Translations under genes and position numbers: made by a program
Virus record (IMG/VR): IMGVR_UViG_3300035126_000057
Span: 1-28,995 of that record
Length of the DNA stretch: 28,995 bases
Source of the DNA: a virus
Reading direction: 5' to 3' (one strand)
In this document: one piece after another, positions 16,242 to 22,921 of the stretch
How positions within the stretch are numbered: the stretch's first letter is position 1
Layout of the letters: every line of letters starts with the position of its first letter
The notes under the pieces: model-generated
Told to the model about the DNA's origin: nothing
Database searches by the model: none
What the model saw: only the letters and a program-made list of their open reading frames with translations

Positions 16242-16428
16242 TGTGTGTTTCCTAAGTGAAAGTTACGGTTGTAGATGATTGAATGCCTTCTGCCTCGGTT
16301 GTCCCTCGCAAGGGGCCGCCGCTTCAAGCACCTCCCCGGCCCATCTTTTAGCCGGAGAAAGAAAGAGACTCCCCAGATTCCTCTGAGGAGTCCCGATGGC
16401 CTACGCGAATCAGGTGAGGGTCAATGCC
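16242..16428 (-). promoter_or_regulatory. Capsid leader and probable promoter region
   Basis: This 187-bp gap is the largest in the window and contains no credible gene. On the minus strand it begins with a sequence resembling the core of the T3 RNA polymerase promoter (ATTGACCCTCAC against ATTAACCCTCAC). It then has a hairpin with a T-rich tail, a second GC-rich inverted repeat (GGGCCG with CGGCCC, about 16-base loop), and the capsid ribosome site. In T7 the strongest late promoter, phi10, sits at this place. The presence of a promoter is inferred from position; its exact sequence is not established. Confidence 0.4.
16355..16394 (-). terminator. Putative terminator or processing hairpin upstream of capsid
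   Basis: On the minus strand GGGACTCCTC pairs with GGGGAGTCTC, about 10 bp including two G-T wobbles, around a 10-base loop. The tail TTTCTTTCT follows directly. It lies between the lipoprotein gene and capsid. It could end upstream transcription or serve as an RNase III-type processing site that trims the capsid mRNA. Confidence 0.6.
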
Positions 16429-16668
16429 TCACGGCGCAGCCTGTGTGGTCTCTTCGGGCACATCAGCAGCCCACCAGCCAGCCGGGATATCAACCCGATT
16501 GGCCGACTTGACCCGAGTCCCGTCCTTCTGGACGATGAACACATGGGCCTTCACAGGCTCCGCAAGTTGAACCGGGGTTCCCGGCTGGACGATCAGCACG
16601 GTGGTTCCGCACCCGGCGAAGGAAACGAGAGCGAACGCCACCAGCGTCAGGGTCAGCATCTTTCGCAT
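16429..16668 (-). CDS. Small lipoprotein (spanin-like candidate)
   Basis: A 79-residue protein. The ATG at 16666-16668 follows CTAAGGAAACTT, the same 13-base leader TCTAAGGAAACTT used by the fibre gene. The N-terminus MRKMLTLTLVAFALVSFAGC is a lipoprotein signal peptide with lipobox SFAGC and Cys at position 20. The mature part (VQPGTPVQLAEPVKAHVFIV, then VKSANRVDIPAGWWAADVPE) would face the periplasm from a membrane. Similar small phage lipoproteins ending in an IPAGW motif occur beside holin-like genes, but I know of no proven function. Its start lies inside the upstream 83-residue ORF in the +1 frame, an arrangement like Rz/Rz1 spanin pairs. An outer-membrane spanin role is therefore a reasonable inference. 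Confidence 0.78.
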   Translation of the reverse strand: MRKMLTLTLVAFALVSFAGCGTTVLIVQPGTPVQLAEPVKAHVFIVQKDGTRVKSANRVDIPAGWWAADVPEETTQAAP

Positions 16669-16741
16669 AAGTTTCCTTAGATACCAAGCGTTCGATGAAT
16701 TCAAGGATGGCTGCAACAAGTTCCTTGACCCATCCCCACAT
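16490..16741 (-). CDS. Small ORF with amphipathic N-terminus, overlapping the lipoprotein gene out of frame
   Basis: An 83-residue frame. Its ATG shares one base with the stop of the two-helix protein (TGATG). The first 30 residues are plausible protein: MWGWVKELVAAILEFIERLV is an amphipathic or membrane-associated helix. They are followed by a polar Asp/Arg segment, KDADPDAGGVRSRFLRRVRN. The last 30 or so residues (Gly/Pro/Arg/Cys-rich) look like out-of-frame translation of the lipoprotein gene, so the C-terminus may have little sequence constraint. The tight coupling at the start and the 24 codons before the lipoprotein start argue that it is translated. It could be an inner-membrane spanin-like or holin-accessory protein. 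It lacks the long coiled coil of Rz. Confidence 0.5.
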   Translation of the reverse strand: MWGWVKELVAAILEFIERLVSKETYAKDADPDAGGVRSRFLRRVRNHRADRPAGNPGSTCGACEGPCVHRPEGRDSGQVGQSG

Positions 16742-16917
16742 CACTCTTTGGCATCCTTGGCCACGATGAGGCCGAGACCTGCCGTGCAAGCCGCGATGAC
16801 GGCGGCGACATCAAAGGTAGTGGCAGGATTGCCGTCCAGAAGTGCCATCACGGCTGAGGAAACAGCGGTGACGATGGTGGCGATCCCGAGTACGGTGGTC
16901 TTCATGTTGCTCTTCAT
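16741..16917 (-). CDS. Two-helix membrane protein, putative holin
   Basis: A 58-residue protein. Its ATG at 16915-16917 overlaps the scaffold stop as ATGA. A second in-frame ATG lies at codon 5. Two hydrophobic segments are visible: residues about 8-27 (TVLGIATIVTAVSSAVMALL) and about 37-53 (VAAVIAACTAGLGLIVA). A short polar turn (DGNPATTF) separates them, and a charged tail (KDAKE) follows. Small size, two membrane segments and a charged C-terminus are typical of class II holins. The following overlapping ORF and lipoprotein make a lysis cassette plausible. T7 has no genes between scaffold and capsid, so this location is atypical. Confidence 0.75.
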   Translation of the reverse strand: MKSNMKTTVLGIATIVTAVSSAVMALLDGNPATTFDVAAVIAACTAGLGLIVAKDAKE

Positions 16918-17642
16918 CGGTTCACTCCAAGTGCGTTGGAAATGGCGACCCTCTGCTCGACATCCTTGCGATATGCGGGGTCCTTGGCATACCGGGGATC
17001 CTTCATGGCTGCCACGATCTCAGCGATGCTGCGGAAAGCCCCGCCGCTCGGTCCCGTGGTTTCGCCCTGAATCAGACGCCCCCTGACCATGCCATTGGTC
17101 TGCTCATAGCGGGCCTTGAGGCCCTGCACGGCCATTCGGATGGAAGACATGTCGCCGCCATCCATGATCTTGTTGAAGGCGTCAACCTCCGATTCATCAA
17201 GCGCAGAGGCAGCCCATTCAGTCATGGCAGAGTACTGGTCTTCGCCACCGACGATGGACATCACGGCATTGATGTTCCCCTGCTGAACGGCCTTCTGACC
17301 TTCGACATAGGCTCGAACGAGGGGTTCGGGAATGCCCATGGAAGCAATGGCCTTGACCGACTCGTCGCTCAGGTCTCCGCTTTCGGAGAATTCCTGCGTG
17401 TACTTGTCCAGCCCGCTCAGGTCAGCAGCCTTGGTTCCGATCTTTTTCTCAAGTTCCCCGTAAGCCTTGGCAAGGTCTTCGGCACTCTGGAACTTCTCGG
17501 GAAGCCAGCCCGGACGTTGTTCCTGAGCGGGCTCGGATGCTGCGGGCTGAGACTGCTCATTCATGGCCTGAGCCAGAGCATCAGTCTCGTTGTTTGACTC
17601 TGCGGTATCCCGGACGATGGTGACTTGCTGGTGATTGCTCAT
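16914..17642 (-). CDS. Capsid assembly (scaffolding) protein, T7 gp9-like
   Basis: A 242-residue acidic, helical protein (T7 gp9 is 307). Its ATG overlaps the portal stop as ATGA. The N-terminus is Asn/Gln/Glu/Ala-rich and disordered. It is followed by the scaffold signature RPGWLPEKFQSAEDLAKAYG and a coiled stretch. The C-terminus has FRSIAEIVAAMKDPRYAKDP followed by AYRKDVEQRVAISN, the conserved capsid-binding helix region of gp9-like proteins. It guides procapsid assembly with the portal and the major capsid protein and is released on maturation. Confidence 0.92.
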   Translation of the reverse strand: MSNHQQVTIVRDTAESNNETDALAQAMNEQSQPAASEPAQEQRPGWLPEKFQSAEDLAKAYGELEKKIGTKAADLSGLDKYTQEFSESGDLSDESVKAIASMGIPEPLVRAYVEGQKAVQQGNINAVMSIVGGEDQYSAMTEWAASALDESEVDAFNKIMDGGDMSSIRMAVQGLKARYEQTNGMVRGRLIQGETTGPSGGAFRSIAEIVAAMKDPRYAKDPAYRKDVEQRVAISNALGVNR

Positions 17643-19174
17643 TGCGGTTGTGTCATCTGCTTCTCAGCAATGTTGCCCATGGTCTGCGCGGCTTGAGGAC
17701 CCAGTTGCATGAGCATCTGCTGCTGCATTGCGGCTTGCTGCTCTTGCGCGATCTGCTCTTCCGTCTTGACCAGACCCGCCGTGTCGATGCCGAGAGAGGC
17801 GGCACGGCGATTCATGTATTCCCGGAAATCAATGTACTGCTGAAGACCGCCGGGGCCGAGAATCTGGGCAATTCCTTGGAGATAAATATCCAGACGATTC
17901 AGGTCGTTTCCACGGCCAAGGGCATCAATGCCCGTGACGATGGTTGGGGTGATGAAGTCCTTGTTGATCTTGGGCATCTTCTTCGACTTGGTCAGTCGGT
18001 CGATCATGCGGTTGACAAGGGGCAACTGGAATTCAAGGGACAGGAGGCTGTAGATCCCGCCCAACTGCCGTTCGATGCTCTGCGTGACCAGCCGGATCTC
18101 CTCCGCAGTCACCCGCTCCGCATTCCGAATCGATGCTTCGGTCAGCATGAAGGCGTAGGACAGCCGCTCATTCACGCTGTTCATGGTCTGGAGGGCAACG
18201 CTGAGGTCGGCTGCCTTCTGGACCTGAAGAACGGTGACATCGGCGGCATTGCCTTCGATGATTGCCCCGTTTGGACTCTGGGCGATCTTCTTGGCTCGGG
18301 TGCTGCCGACAGGGTTCACCAAGAACAGAACCTTGGCCATGGCTGCGGCGGCCTCCAAGATGCTCTTGGACAGGCTGTCGATGGAGACAAGATCCCCGTA
18401 ATACTGCTCGACGTAGGAGCGACCATAGTCCTCGCCGTCAACCCTGTTCATGCGAAGTGCAAAGAACGGATTCCGTTCAGCCGGGTAGATGGACACGGAA
18501 TCGGGAAGGATGGTGTCCCCGATCTTCTGATGCACCTCAACCTTACCGTCTGGCAGGGTGTAGCAGCAGGTGTAGATGTCCACCGTGTCCTCATGGGCGC
18601 ACATGCAGGTCTTGGCGATGGCCGCAGCCTCGGGAGGAAGCACCGCAGGAGCCACGGTCTCCTTGACCACGATCTTGCGGACGTTGCCCATGGGGTCGCG
18701 CTTAACCACATATCGGTCAAGCCGGATAACCCGCATTGGGCCTTCGTCGGGCAGGTAGATGAGGACGTTTCCGGCCACGATCAACTGCTTGAGGGCCTCA
18801 AAGAGACCTACGCGGATGCTTTGGCCCTCAATCTCCTTCATGACCAGACGCTCCATCTCCGACAGGCTCTGCTCGGCTTCGGAGCGGGCCCGTGGAGACA
18901 GTTGATCCAGATTCTTGGCCGCCTTCGGATCGATCACGAATCGAAAGAACGGAGCGTTTGGAGGCAACAGCGAAAGCAGCAGGGCAGAGGCCAGATTGTT
19001 CACCCCACGCGCACCCACCGACTGGTAGGGAGCGGGGAACTTGCTGGCGGTCTTGTCTCCCTCATCCGGGATCAGGTGCGGAAGAGTGAGCCTAGAGCAG
19101 TCGCGGGCCCTTTCGAGGTAGGAGAACCGCTTGGTCTCTAGATTCAGATAAAGGGCCTTGCCGATTTCAGCCAT
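17639..19174 (-). CDS. Portal (head-tail connector) protein, T7 gp8-like
   Basis: A 511-residue protein (T7 gp8 is 536). The ATG at 19172-19174 has GGAG upstream. Conserved landmarks are RARDCSRLTLPHLIPDEGDK near the N-terminus, YQSVGARGVNNLASALLLSL, and LPPNAPFFRF. A helical C-terminal half contains MLTEASIRNAERVTAEEIRL. The C-terminus is Gln/Met-rich (EEQIAQEQQAAMQQQMLMQL), a typical barrel end. The portal forms the dodecameric DNA channel at one vertex, binds terminase and nucleates assembly with scaffold. A 499-codon antisense frame covers almost the whole gene and is treated as a compositional artefact. Confidence 0.95.
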   Translation of the reverse strand: MAEIGKALYLNLETKRFSYLERARDCSRLTLPHLIPDEGDKTASKFPAPYQSVGARGVNNLASALLLSLLPPNAPFFRFVIDPKAAKNLDQLSPRARSEAEQSLSEMERLVMKEIEGQSIRVGLFEALKQLIVAGNVLIYLPDEGPMRVIRLDRYVVKRDPMGNVRKIVVKETVAPAVLPPEAAAIAKTCMCAHEDTVDIYTCCYTLPDGKVEVHQKIGDTILPDSVSIYPAERNPFFALRMNRVDGEDYGRSYVEQYYGDLVSIDSLSKSILEAAAAMAKVLFLVNPVGSTRAKKIAQSPNGAIIEGNAADVTVLQVQKAADLSVALQTMNSVNERLSYAFMLTEASIRNAERVTAEEIRLVTQSIERQLGGIYSLLSLEFQLPLVNRMIDRLTKSKKMPKINKDFITPTIVTGIDALGRGNDLNRLDIYLQGIAQILGPGGLQQYIDFREYMNRRAASLGIDTAGLVKTEEQIAQEQQAAMQQQMLMQLGPQAAQTMGNIAEKQMTQPQ

Positions 19175-19177
19175 TGC

Positions 19178-19384
19178 TTAGGCTCCGGGAATCTTGGTTC
19201 CGGCAGTCGAACCCATCTGGATGGTAAGAGCCCGCTTGCCGCGCCGCTTGAACAGGTTCTGCTGCTCGGGAGCCGCAGGAGTGGACTGAGTGATCGTCGG
19301 GGCCACCACGTTGGGAATCTGGGGAGCCTCAGGCAACTTCACGGGCTCAGGTGCGGGGGGCGCGGGCATTGAACGAGTACACAT
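19178..19384 (-). CDS. Small Pro-rich virion/tail assembly protein, T7 gp7.3-like
   Basis: A 68-residue protein. Its ATG shares one base with the preceding stop (TAATG). The N-terminal half is Pro/Ala/Glu-rich (MPAPPAPEPVKLPEAPQIPN) and probably unstructured. The C-terminus FKRRGKRALTIQMGSTAGTK ending in IPGA matches the conserved tail of small proteins found just before portal genes; T7 gp7.3 ends with a similar KKSLSV...GGGINI segment. Gp7.3 is a virion component needed for adsorption and tail assembly. The match rests on position and the C-terminal motif only. Confidence 0.7.
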   Translation of the reverse strand: MCTRSMPAPPAPEPVKLPEAPQIPNVVAPTITQSTPAAPEQQNLFKRRGKRALTIQMGSTAGTKIPGA

Positions 19385-19581
19385 TATTCCTGTTGCTCCT
19401 CAAAAAGGCGGATCAAGTACCGTACCACCGAGCGTTGCCCGGAGGCGAAGAAGATATCCGGCATCGGCTGACTGGGGTCTGCACACTTCTCAGGAAACGT
19501 CTGATTCAGGAAACTGAGCAGTTCAGGCGTCAGCCTAGGGCACGGAAAAAGAAAACCTTCCTTAGAAGCAAGGTCATTCAT
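19384..19581 (-). CDS. Conserved small protein upstream of portal, unknown function
   Basis: A 65-residue soluble protein. It overlaps the end of the DUF1599-like gene by 8 bp and shares one base with the gp7.3-like gene. The pattern LTPELLSFLNQTFPEKCADP, then DIFFASGQRSVVRYLIRLFE resembles a small conserved protein found just before the head genes of other podoviruses. I know of no assigned function. Alternating Leu/Phe positions suggest a compact helical domain. The position suggests a head-assembly or late-expression role, by inference only. Confidence 0.72.
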   Translation of the reverse strand: MNDLASKEGFLFPCPRLTPELLSFLNQTFPEKCADPSQPMPDIFFASGQRSVVRYLIRLFEEQQE

Positions 19582-19909
19582 GGTTCTTCTGGCTCTGTGT
19601 GTAGGCGTAGAGGATCACGGAGTAGTTGACGATGTCCAGAATGGTATCCCGAAGGGCCTCATCCTTGACCTTGAATTCCCCCGTGGTGATGAAGGTGGAC
19701 AGGCGTGACATTTTGTCGGTCAGTCGAACCAAGATGCCAGCCTCCGTCTTGCAGATGCCCATGGCCTCGCAACGGGTGAAGTTCAGGAAGGGATGCGTAT
19801 CGTCCTTTCCCCCGCTGTAATCGTGGTTCTTCCTCTCCGACAGGGATCGGGCCTCGTCGCAGAGTTCCTTGTGAAGGGTGAGAAGTCGGCTTCGATTCAT
19901 GGTATCCAT
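19574..19909 (-). CDS. DUF1599/Nmad1-like protein
   Basis: A 111-residue protein. Of two nearby ATGs, the one at 19907-19909 is preferred because GGAGGT lies 6-7 bases upstream; the second, at 19898-19900, overlaps the exonuclease stop as ATGA. The sequence SLSERKNHDYSGGKDDTHPF, then ILVRLTDKMSRLSTFITTG and EALRDTILDIVNYSVILYAY matches the DUF1599 (nucleotide modification associated domain 1) pattern: an N-terminal K..DY segment, a central R..DK, then a D..D..NY motif. The family is helical, resembles MazG-type folds and is common in phages. Its reaction is not established. It sits in the DNA metabolism block, 3.5 kb downstream of thyX. Confidence 0.78.
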   Translation of the reverse strand: MDTMNRSRLLTLHKELCDEARSLSERKNHDYSGGKDDTHPFLNFTRCEAMGICKTEAGILVRLTDKMSRLSTFITTGEFKVKDEALRDTILDIVNYSVILYAYTQSQKNHE

Positions 19910-20622
19910 AGTTTGACCTCCTTGGTGTCCCAGTCGTATTCCCCATGGCGCAGGATCCGGGCACACCGGGCCTGAGTCAGAGCATATTCCTCGTTGAATC
20001 CGGCGGTGGTGTAGGCATTCAAGACCTCTTCCCACGTTCCGTTCTTCAGGATCTTGGCGGCAGAGACCGGGCCCACGCCTTCAAGTCCGGGATACCCATC
20101 GGTCTTGTCCCCGGTCAGGGTCTGCATGAGCCAGTTCCTGTCGGCTTCCTGCTTCGTGATGAAACGCGGCTCATCGTCCTTGTCGGGGTTCCACAGGCCG
20201 CCGGGAATGCAGTTCAGGTCCTTGTCCGATGAAACGATGATCGGATTCTCGTAGGTTCCTTCGGTAGAAAGAATTCCAAGAATGTCATCTCCCTCAAGCC
20301 TTGCTTCTTCCTTGACGAAGAACGCGGAAGCCAGCATCTCCTTGACGGGCTTGTAGCCGCAGGGCTTTCGGCAGGACTTCCGATGGGCCTTGTACTGCGG
20401 GTAGATGTGCTTTCGGAAGTTGTCGTTGCCCGTGAAAGCCACCACCGCAAAGGAGGCGTCCAACTTGACCTTCCACTCCTCCACTCTGGAAATGCAGGTG
20501 ACGAGGGCCTCGTTCACGTTGCAGAAGGCGACATCGGTGTCCTCATCGAATCGTGCCACATACTCCGCAGCGGAGCAGATGGAATAGATCAGGATGTCTC
20601 CGTCGATCAGCAGCGTCCTCAT
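19897..20622 (-). CDS. 5'-3' exonuclease (FEN/PIN-like), T7 gp6-like
   Basis: A 241-residue protein. The second ATG (20620-20622) is chosen because GGAGG lies 7 bases upstream; the first ATG, at 20628, is only one base from it. Acidic metal-binding motifs are in order: LLIDGDILIY at the N-terminus, RLEGDDILGIL, VSSDKDLNCIPG, and LTGDKTDGYPGLEGVGPVSA. The last includes the helix-hairpin-helix that binds DNA. HIYPQYKAHR is the helical-arch region. Such phage exonucleases remove RNA primers and degrade host DNA to supply nucleotides. T7 gp6 is 300 residues; this one is shorter but keeps all the core motifs. Confidence 0.93.
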   Translation of the reverse strand: MRTLLIDGDILIYSICSAAEYVARFDEDTDVAFCNVNEALVTCISRVEEWKVKLDASFAVVAFTGNDNFRKHIYPQYKAHRKSCRKPCGYKPVKEMLASAFFVKEEARLEGDDILGILSTEGTYENPIIVSSDKDLNCIPGGLWNPDKDDEPRFITKQEADRNWLMQTLTGDKTDGYPGLEGVGPVSAAKILKNGTWEEVLNAYTTAGFNEEYALTQARCARILRHGEYDWDTKEVKLWIP

Positions 20623-20624
20623 GG

Positions 20625-20828
20625 TCATTCCTCCGATTGGGCGTCCGTTGCCCGAGTCAGGACTTCGATCAGACCATAGGAACCATGCAGCGAAGCCTTC
20701 ACGGCAATGCTGTAGTTGTCCTCGCCCTTGCCCTTTGCCCTGTAGCCGATGAAGAGCATTTCCTCGTATCGCTTCTTCAGTTCGTGCAGGAGTTCATCGG
20801 TTTCCATGAATTCAATGGGTGTAGACAT
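20625..20828 (-). CDS. Hypothetical small acidic protein
   Basis: A 67-residue protein with an ATG after GAGGCTCAAGC. It overlaps the LAGLIDADG gene by 17 bp upstream and touches the exonuclease start downstream. The first half is a charged helix (METDELLHELKKRYEEMLFI). The second (NYSIAVKASLHGSYGLIEVL) looks like a beta-alpha element. It has no signal peptide or membrane segment. I do not recognise it. The tight packing argues that it is real. Confidence 0.65.
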   Translation of the reverse strand: MSTPIEFMETDELLHELKKRYEEMLFIGYRAKGKGEDNYSIAVKASLHGSYGLIEVLTRATDAQSEE

Positions 20829-21195
20829 GCTTGAGCCTCTTCAGGGAGTTGATGTGCCGTTCGCGCTCATCCTTGTCCTTGGCAGCCGAAGCCGCGAACA
20901 GGGCGACGATCTGGGGATACTTGATGATTGAGTACTGAGCCACGCAGGACAGGTAGGAGAGGGCGTTTGATCCGCAAAGCGTCCATACAAAGATGTCCTC
21001 ATCCTTGAGTCTGACGCTCCCGCCCCACCTGTCCTGCATGTACATGAGAACACCGTAGTGCTTGTTGGTCACTTCGACGGAAGGGGTACGGTTCCACCGT
21101 ATGCACCCCTCGCCATCAAGCAATCCAGCGGCATAGGCGTTCAATGTGTTTCTGCCCAGTTTGCCCCCACTCGGTACTCGCCGTCCAGTTGGCAT
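20812..21195 (-). CDS. Free-standing single-motif LAGLIDADG homing-endonuclease-like protein
   Basis: A frame of up to 127 residues directly after DNA polymerase. The motif AYAAGLLDGEGCIRW matches the LAGLIDADG signature with the catalytic acidic residue (Glu of DGEG). It is followed by VEVTNKHYGVLMYMQDRWGG and FVWTLCGSNALSYLSCVAQY then SIIKYPQIVALFA, the usual beta-beta-alpha pattern of this fold. A single motif implies homodimer action. The start is uncertain: the ATG at 21195 has no ribosome site and overlaps polymerase by 55 bp. A TTG at 21142-21144 overlaps the polymerase stop as TTGA and would give 110 residues beginning just before the motif. No intron or intein is visible in the neighbouring polymerase. 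It could be an active free-standing endonuclease or a co-opted relic. Confidence 0.75.
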   Translation of the reverse strand: MPTGRRVPSGGKLGRNTLNAYAAGLLDGEGCIRWNRTPSVEVTNKHYGVLMYMQDRWGGSVRLKDEDIFVWTLCGSNALSYLSCVAQYSIIKYPQIVALFAASAAKDKDERERHINSLKRLKHVYTH

Positions 21196-22892
21196 CGGAA
21201 GCCAAGGTCCTTTCCGGCCTGTTGGATGGCCTTGACCACGATCTTACCAACTTGGTCTCCATCCCATGGAGAAACGATGAATTGGTATTCGTCATGGACC
21301 GAGGCAACCTGTTCGACTTCGATGCCCTTGGACAGGAAGGCATCCCAAGCAATCACGCAAGCGGCCTTCATCACCACGGCACCAGCGGACTGAAGCAGGG
21401 TGTTGAGTGCCGCGTGTTCCGACCTCGGGTACAGGGGACGGGAGTCCACGCCTCGCAGGAAGCCATTGGCGGCCAGAGCGGTGGAGACATCCTCCTTGAG
21501 CCTGAGGTAAGCCGGGACCTTGGCCTCAAAGTTGGCACGGGCCTTGGAGCCGCGCTTCCTGTCGCCTCCAAGAACCATGCCCAACTTGTCGTTGCCAGCC
21601 CCGTAGATCAGGGCGTAGATGGCTCCCTTGGCTTGGTTGCGGGCAGCCTTGTGTTCTGGGTTGGACTTGTCCTGCACGGCATCCTTGGTCAGGCCAAAGG
21701 CAATGGCGTTGGCCCAATGGATGTCTCCCTCAAGGATAGCCTTCGCATACTCGCCCTTGTCGTATCGACCTAGGAAGTGGGCAAGGCAGCGGAGTTCCAG
21801 ACCAGATGCATCGACGCCTACCAGCACCTTGCCCTTGGAGGCGGTGAACAGGCTGCGGTACTCGGGAGCCGAAGGGATCTGGGCCATGTTGGGATTGCGG
21901 TGGGTGCAGCGTCCGGTGATGGCTCCGTTGGTGTTGACCCGTCCGTGGATCCGGTTGTCGGTGCCGACCAACTTGAGCCACGCTTCGTCGCCGTCAGCCA
22001 ACTGCCCGAGCCGCTTCTGCGTGGTCAGGTAGTCGCTGAGGAGGTCTGCCTCCTTGTATCCAAGCGAAGACAACACGGCTTCATCGACCCGTGGCTTGCC
22101 ATCCGGGGTGAACTCGGTGGGTTTCCAGCCATAACGATCCATCAGGCGTGAGGCGATCTGGACCCGGCTGCCGGGGTTGAACACCTCGACCTTCGGCTTC
22201 AGGGGCTTTCCGGTCTTCGCGGAGGTGCGCTCCGTGGTGATCGGCGGGAATGCCTTCTGAAGTTCCTGTTCGATGGCGAGGTTGGCCTTCAGCAGGTCCG
22301 CATGGAGCCTACGGGCGGCATCGACATCGAAGGGGAAGCCAACCTGCTCCTGCTCACGGATGATCTGGGCGAACCGATGTTCGAGGATGCAAGCCTTCTC
22401 AGCGAGGGGCATGGCCTTGTGGGACAGCAGGTGCTTGTGCAGTTCCACGGTGACGCGGACATCCTGCTTGCAGTACTCGCGGAGTTGAACCGTGTCCTCG
22501 CTGAAGTCCGGGGCATCGGCCTTGAGCATCCCAAGTCGAACGCCCCAAGCCTTGAGGGACTGGCTGCCGATCAACTCCTTCGGGAAGTCCTTGGTCTGGA
22601 AGTCCCGCTCACGCTGATCCGCATGGAGCAGACGAGCCATGAGCAGAGTGTCCGTCATGCGCTTGACCCAGAAGGTGGGATGCTTCTTGGTCAGGGCAGG
22701 AATGTCGAAGGACATGATGTTGTGACCGATGACCTCGTCCGCGTTCTGGAGAAGGGTCAGCCCGTCCTTGATGTCCACGATCTCCGGGTCTGCACCGTCA
22801 ACGCTGACGGCCATGCACAGGATCGTCTTGAGGTCGCTCAGGTGCAGCCAGTCGTTGAGCGCGTTGGTTTCGATGTCGAAGTAGACCTTCAT
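21141..22892 (-). CDS. DNA polymerase, family A with 3'-5' exonuclease domain (T7 gp5-like)
   Basis: A 583-residue replicative polymerase (T7 gp5 is 704). The ATG at 22890-22892 follows AAGGAGAACGCA; the longer frame overlaps the HTH gene and has no conserved residues. Exonuclease motif I is YFDIETNALND (Asp6, Glu8) and motif II is IGHNIMSFDIPAL (Asp63). Polymerase motif A is VGVDASGLELRCLAHFLGRY, motif B is RNQAKGAIYALIYGAG (Lys and Tyr of the fingers helix), and motif C is SVHDEYQF (Asp534). All are nearly identical in pattern to T7. The shorter length probably reflects a reduced thioredoxin-binding thumb insert, so host thioredoxin dependence cannot be assumed. The gene starts next to an 18-bp CTAG-rich repeat. 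Confidence 0.96.
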   Translation of the reverse strand: MKVYFDIETNALNDWLHLSDLKTILCMAVSVDGADPEIVDIKDGLTLLQNADEVIGHNIMSFDIPALTKKHPTFWVKRMTDTLLMARLLHADQRERDFQTKDFPKELIGSQSLKAWGVRLGMLKADAPDFSEDTVQLREYCKQDVRVTVELHKHLLSHKAMPLAEKACILEHRFAQIIREQEQVGFPFDVDAARRLHADLLKANLAIEQELQKAFPPITTERTSAKTGKPLKPKVEVFNPGSRVQIASRLMDRYGWKPTEFTPDGKPRVDEAVLSSLGYKEADLLSDYLTTQKRLGQLADGDEAWLKLVGTDNRIHGRVNTNGAITGRCTHRNPNMAQIPSAPEYRSLFTASKGKVLVGVDASGLELRCLAHFLGRYDKGEYAKAILEGDIHWANAIAFGLTKDAVQDKSNPEHKAARNQAKGAIYALIYGAGNDKLGMVLGGDRKRGSKARANFEAKVPAYLRLKEDVSTALAANGFLRGVDSRPLYPRSEHAALNTLLQSAGAVVMKAACVIAWDAFLSKGIEVEQVASVHDEYQFIVSPWDGDQVGKIVVKAIQQAGKDLGFRCQLDGEYRVGANWAETH

Positions 22893-22903
22893 TGCGTTCT
22901 CCT

Positions 22904-22921
22904 TGAGTCTAGAGTCTAGAG
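22904..22921 (-). repeat. CTAG-rich 18-mer before DNA polymerase
   Basis: On the minus strand the sequence is CTCTAGACTCTAGACTCA, a tandem pair of TCTAGACTC units. The same 18-mer occurs on the plus strand at 26989-27006. The TAG stop of the HTH gene lies inside it, and the polymerase ribosome site follows directly. It could be a promoter, an operator or an RNA-processing site. Confidence 0.8.

Noticed and set aside
15087-16259. 390-codon plus-strand open frame opposite the capsid gene
   Set aside because: It is the antisense image of the highly expressed, codon-biased capsid gene and crosses the capsid leader without its own ribosome site or homology.
16429-16719. Longer start (16719) for the lipoprotein
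   Set aside because: It would place 17 extra residues before an otherwise perfect lipoprotein signal peptide; the internal ATG at 16668 has the AAGGAA ribosome site.
17642-19141. 499-codon plus-strand open frame covering almost all of the portal gene
   Set aside because: It mirrors a clear portal gene, shows no recognisable motif and is explained by the rarity of TTA, CTA and TCA codons in that gene. Its His/Gly/Val/Arg-rich content is typical of antisense translation.
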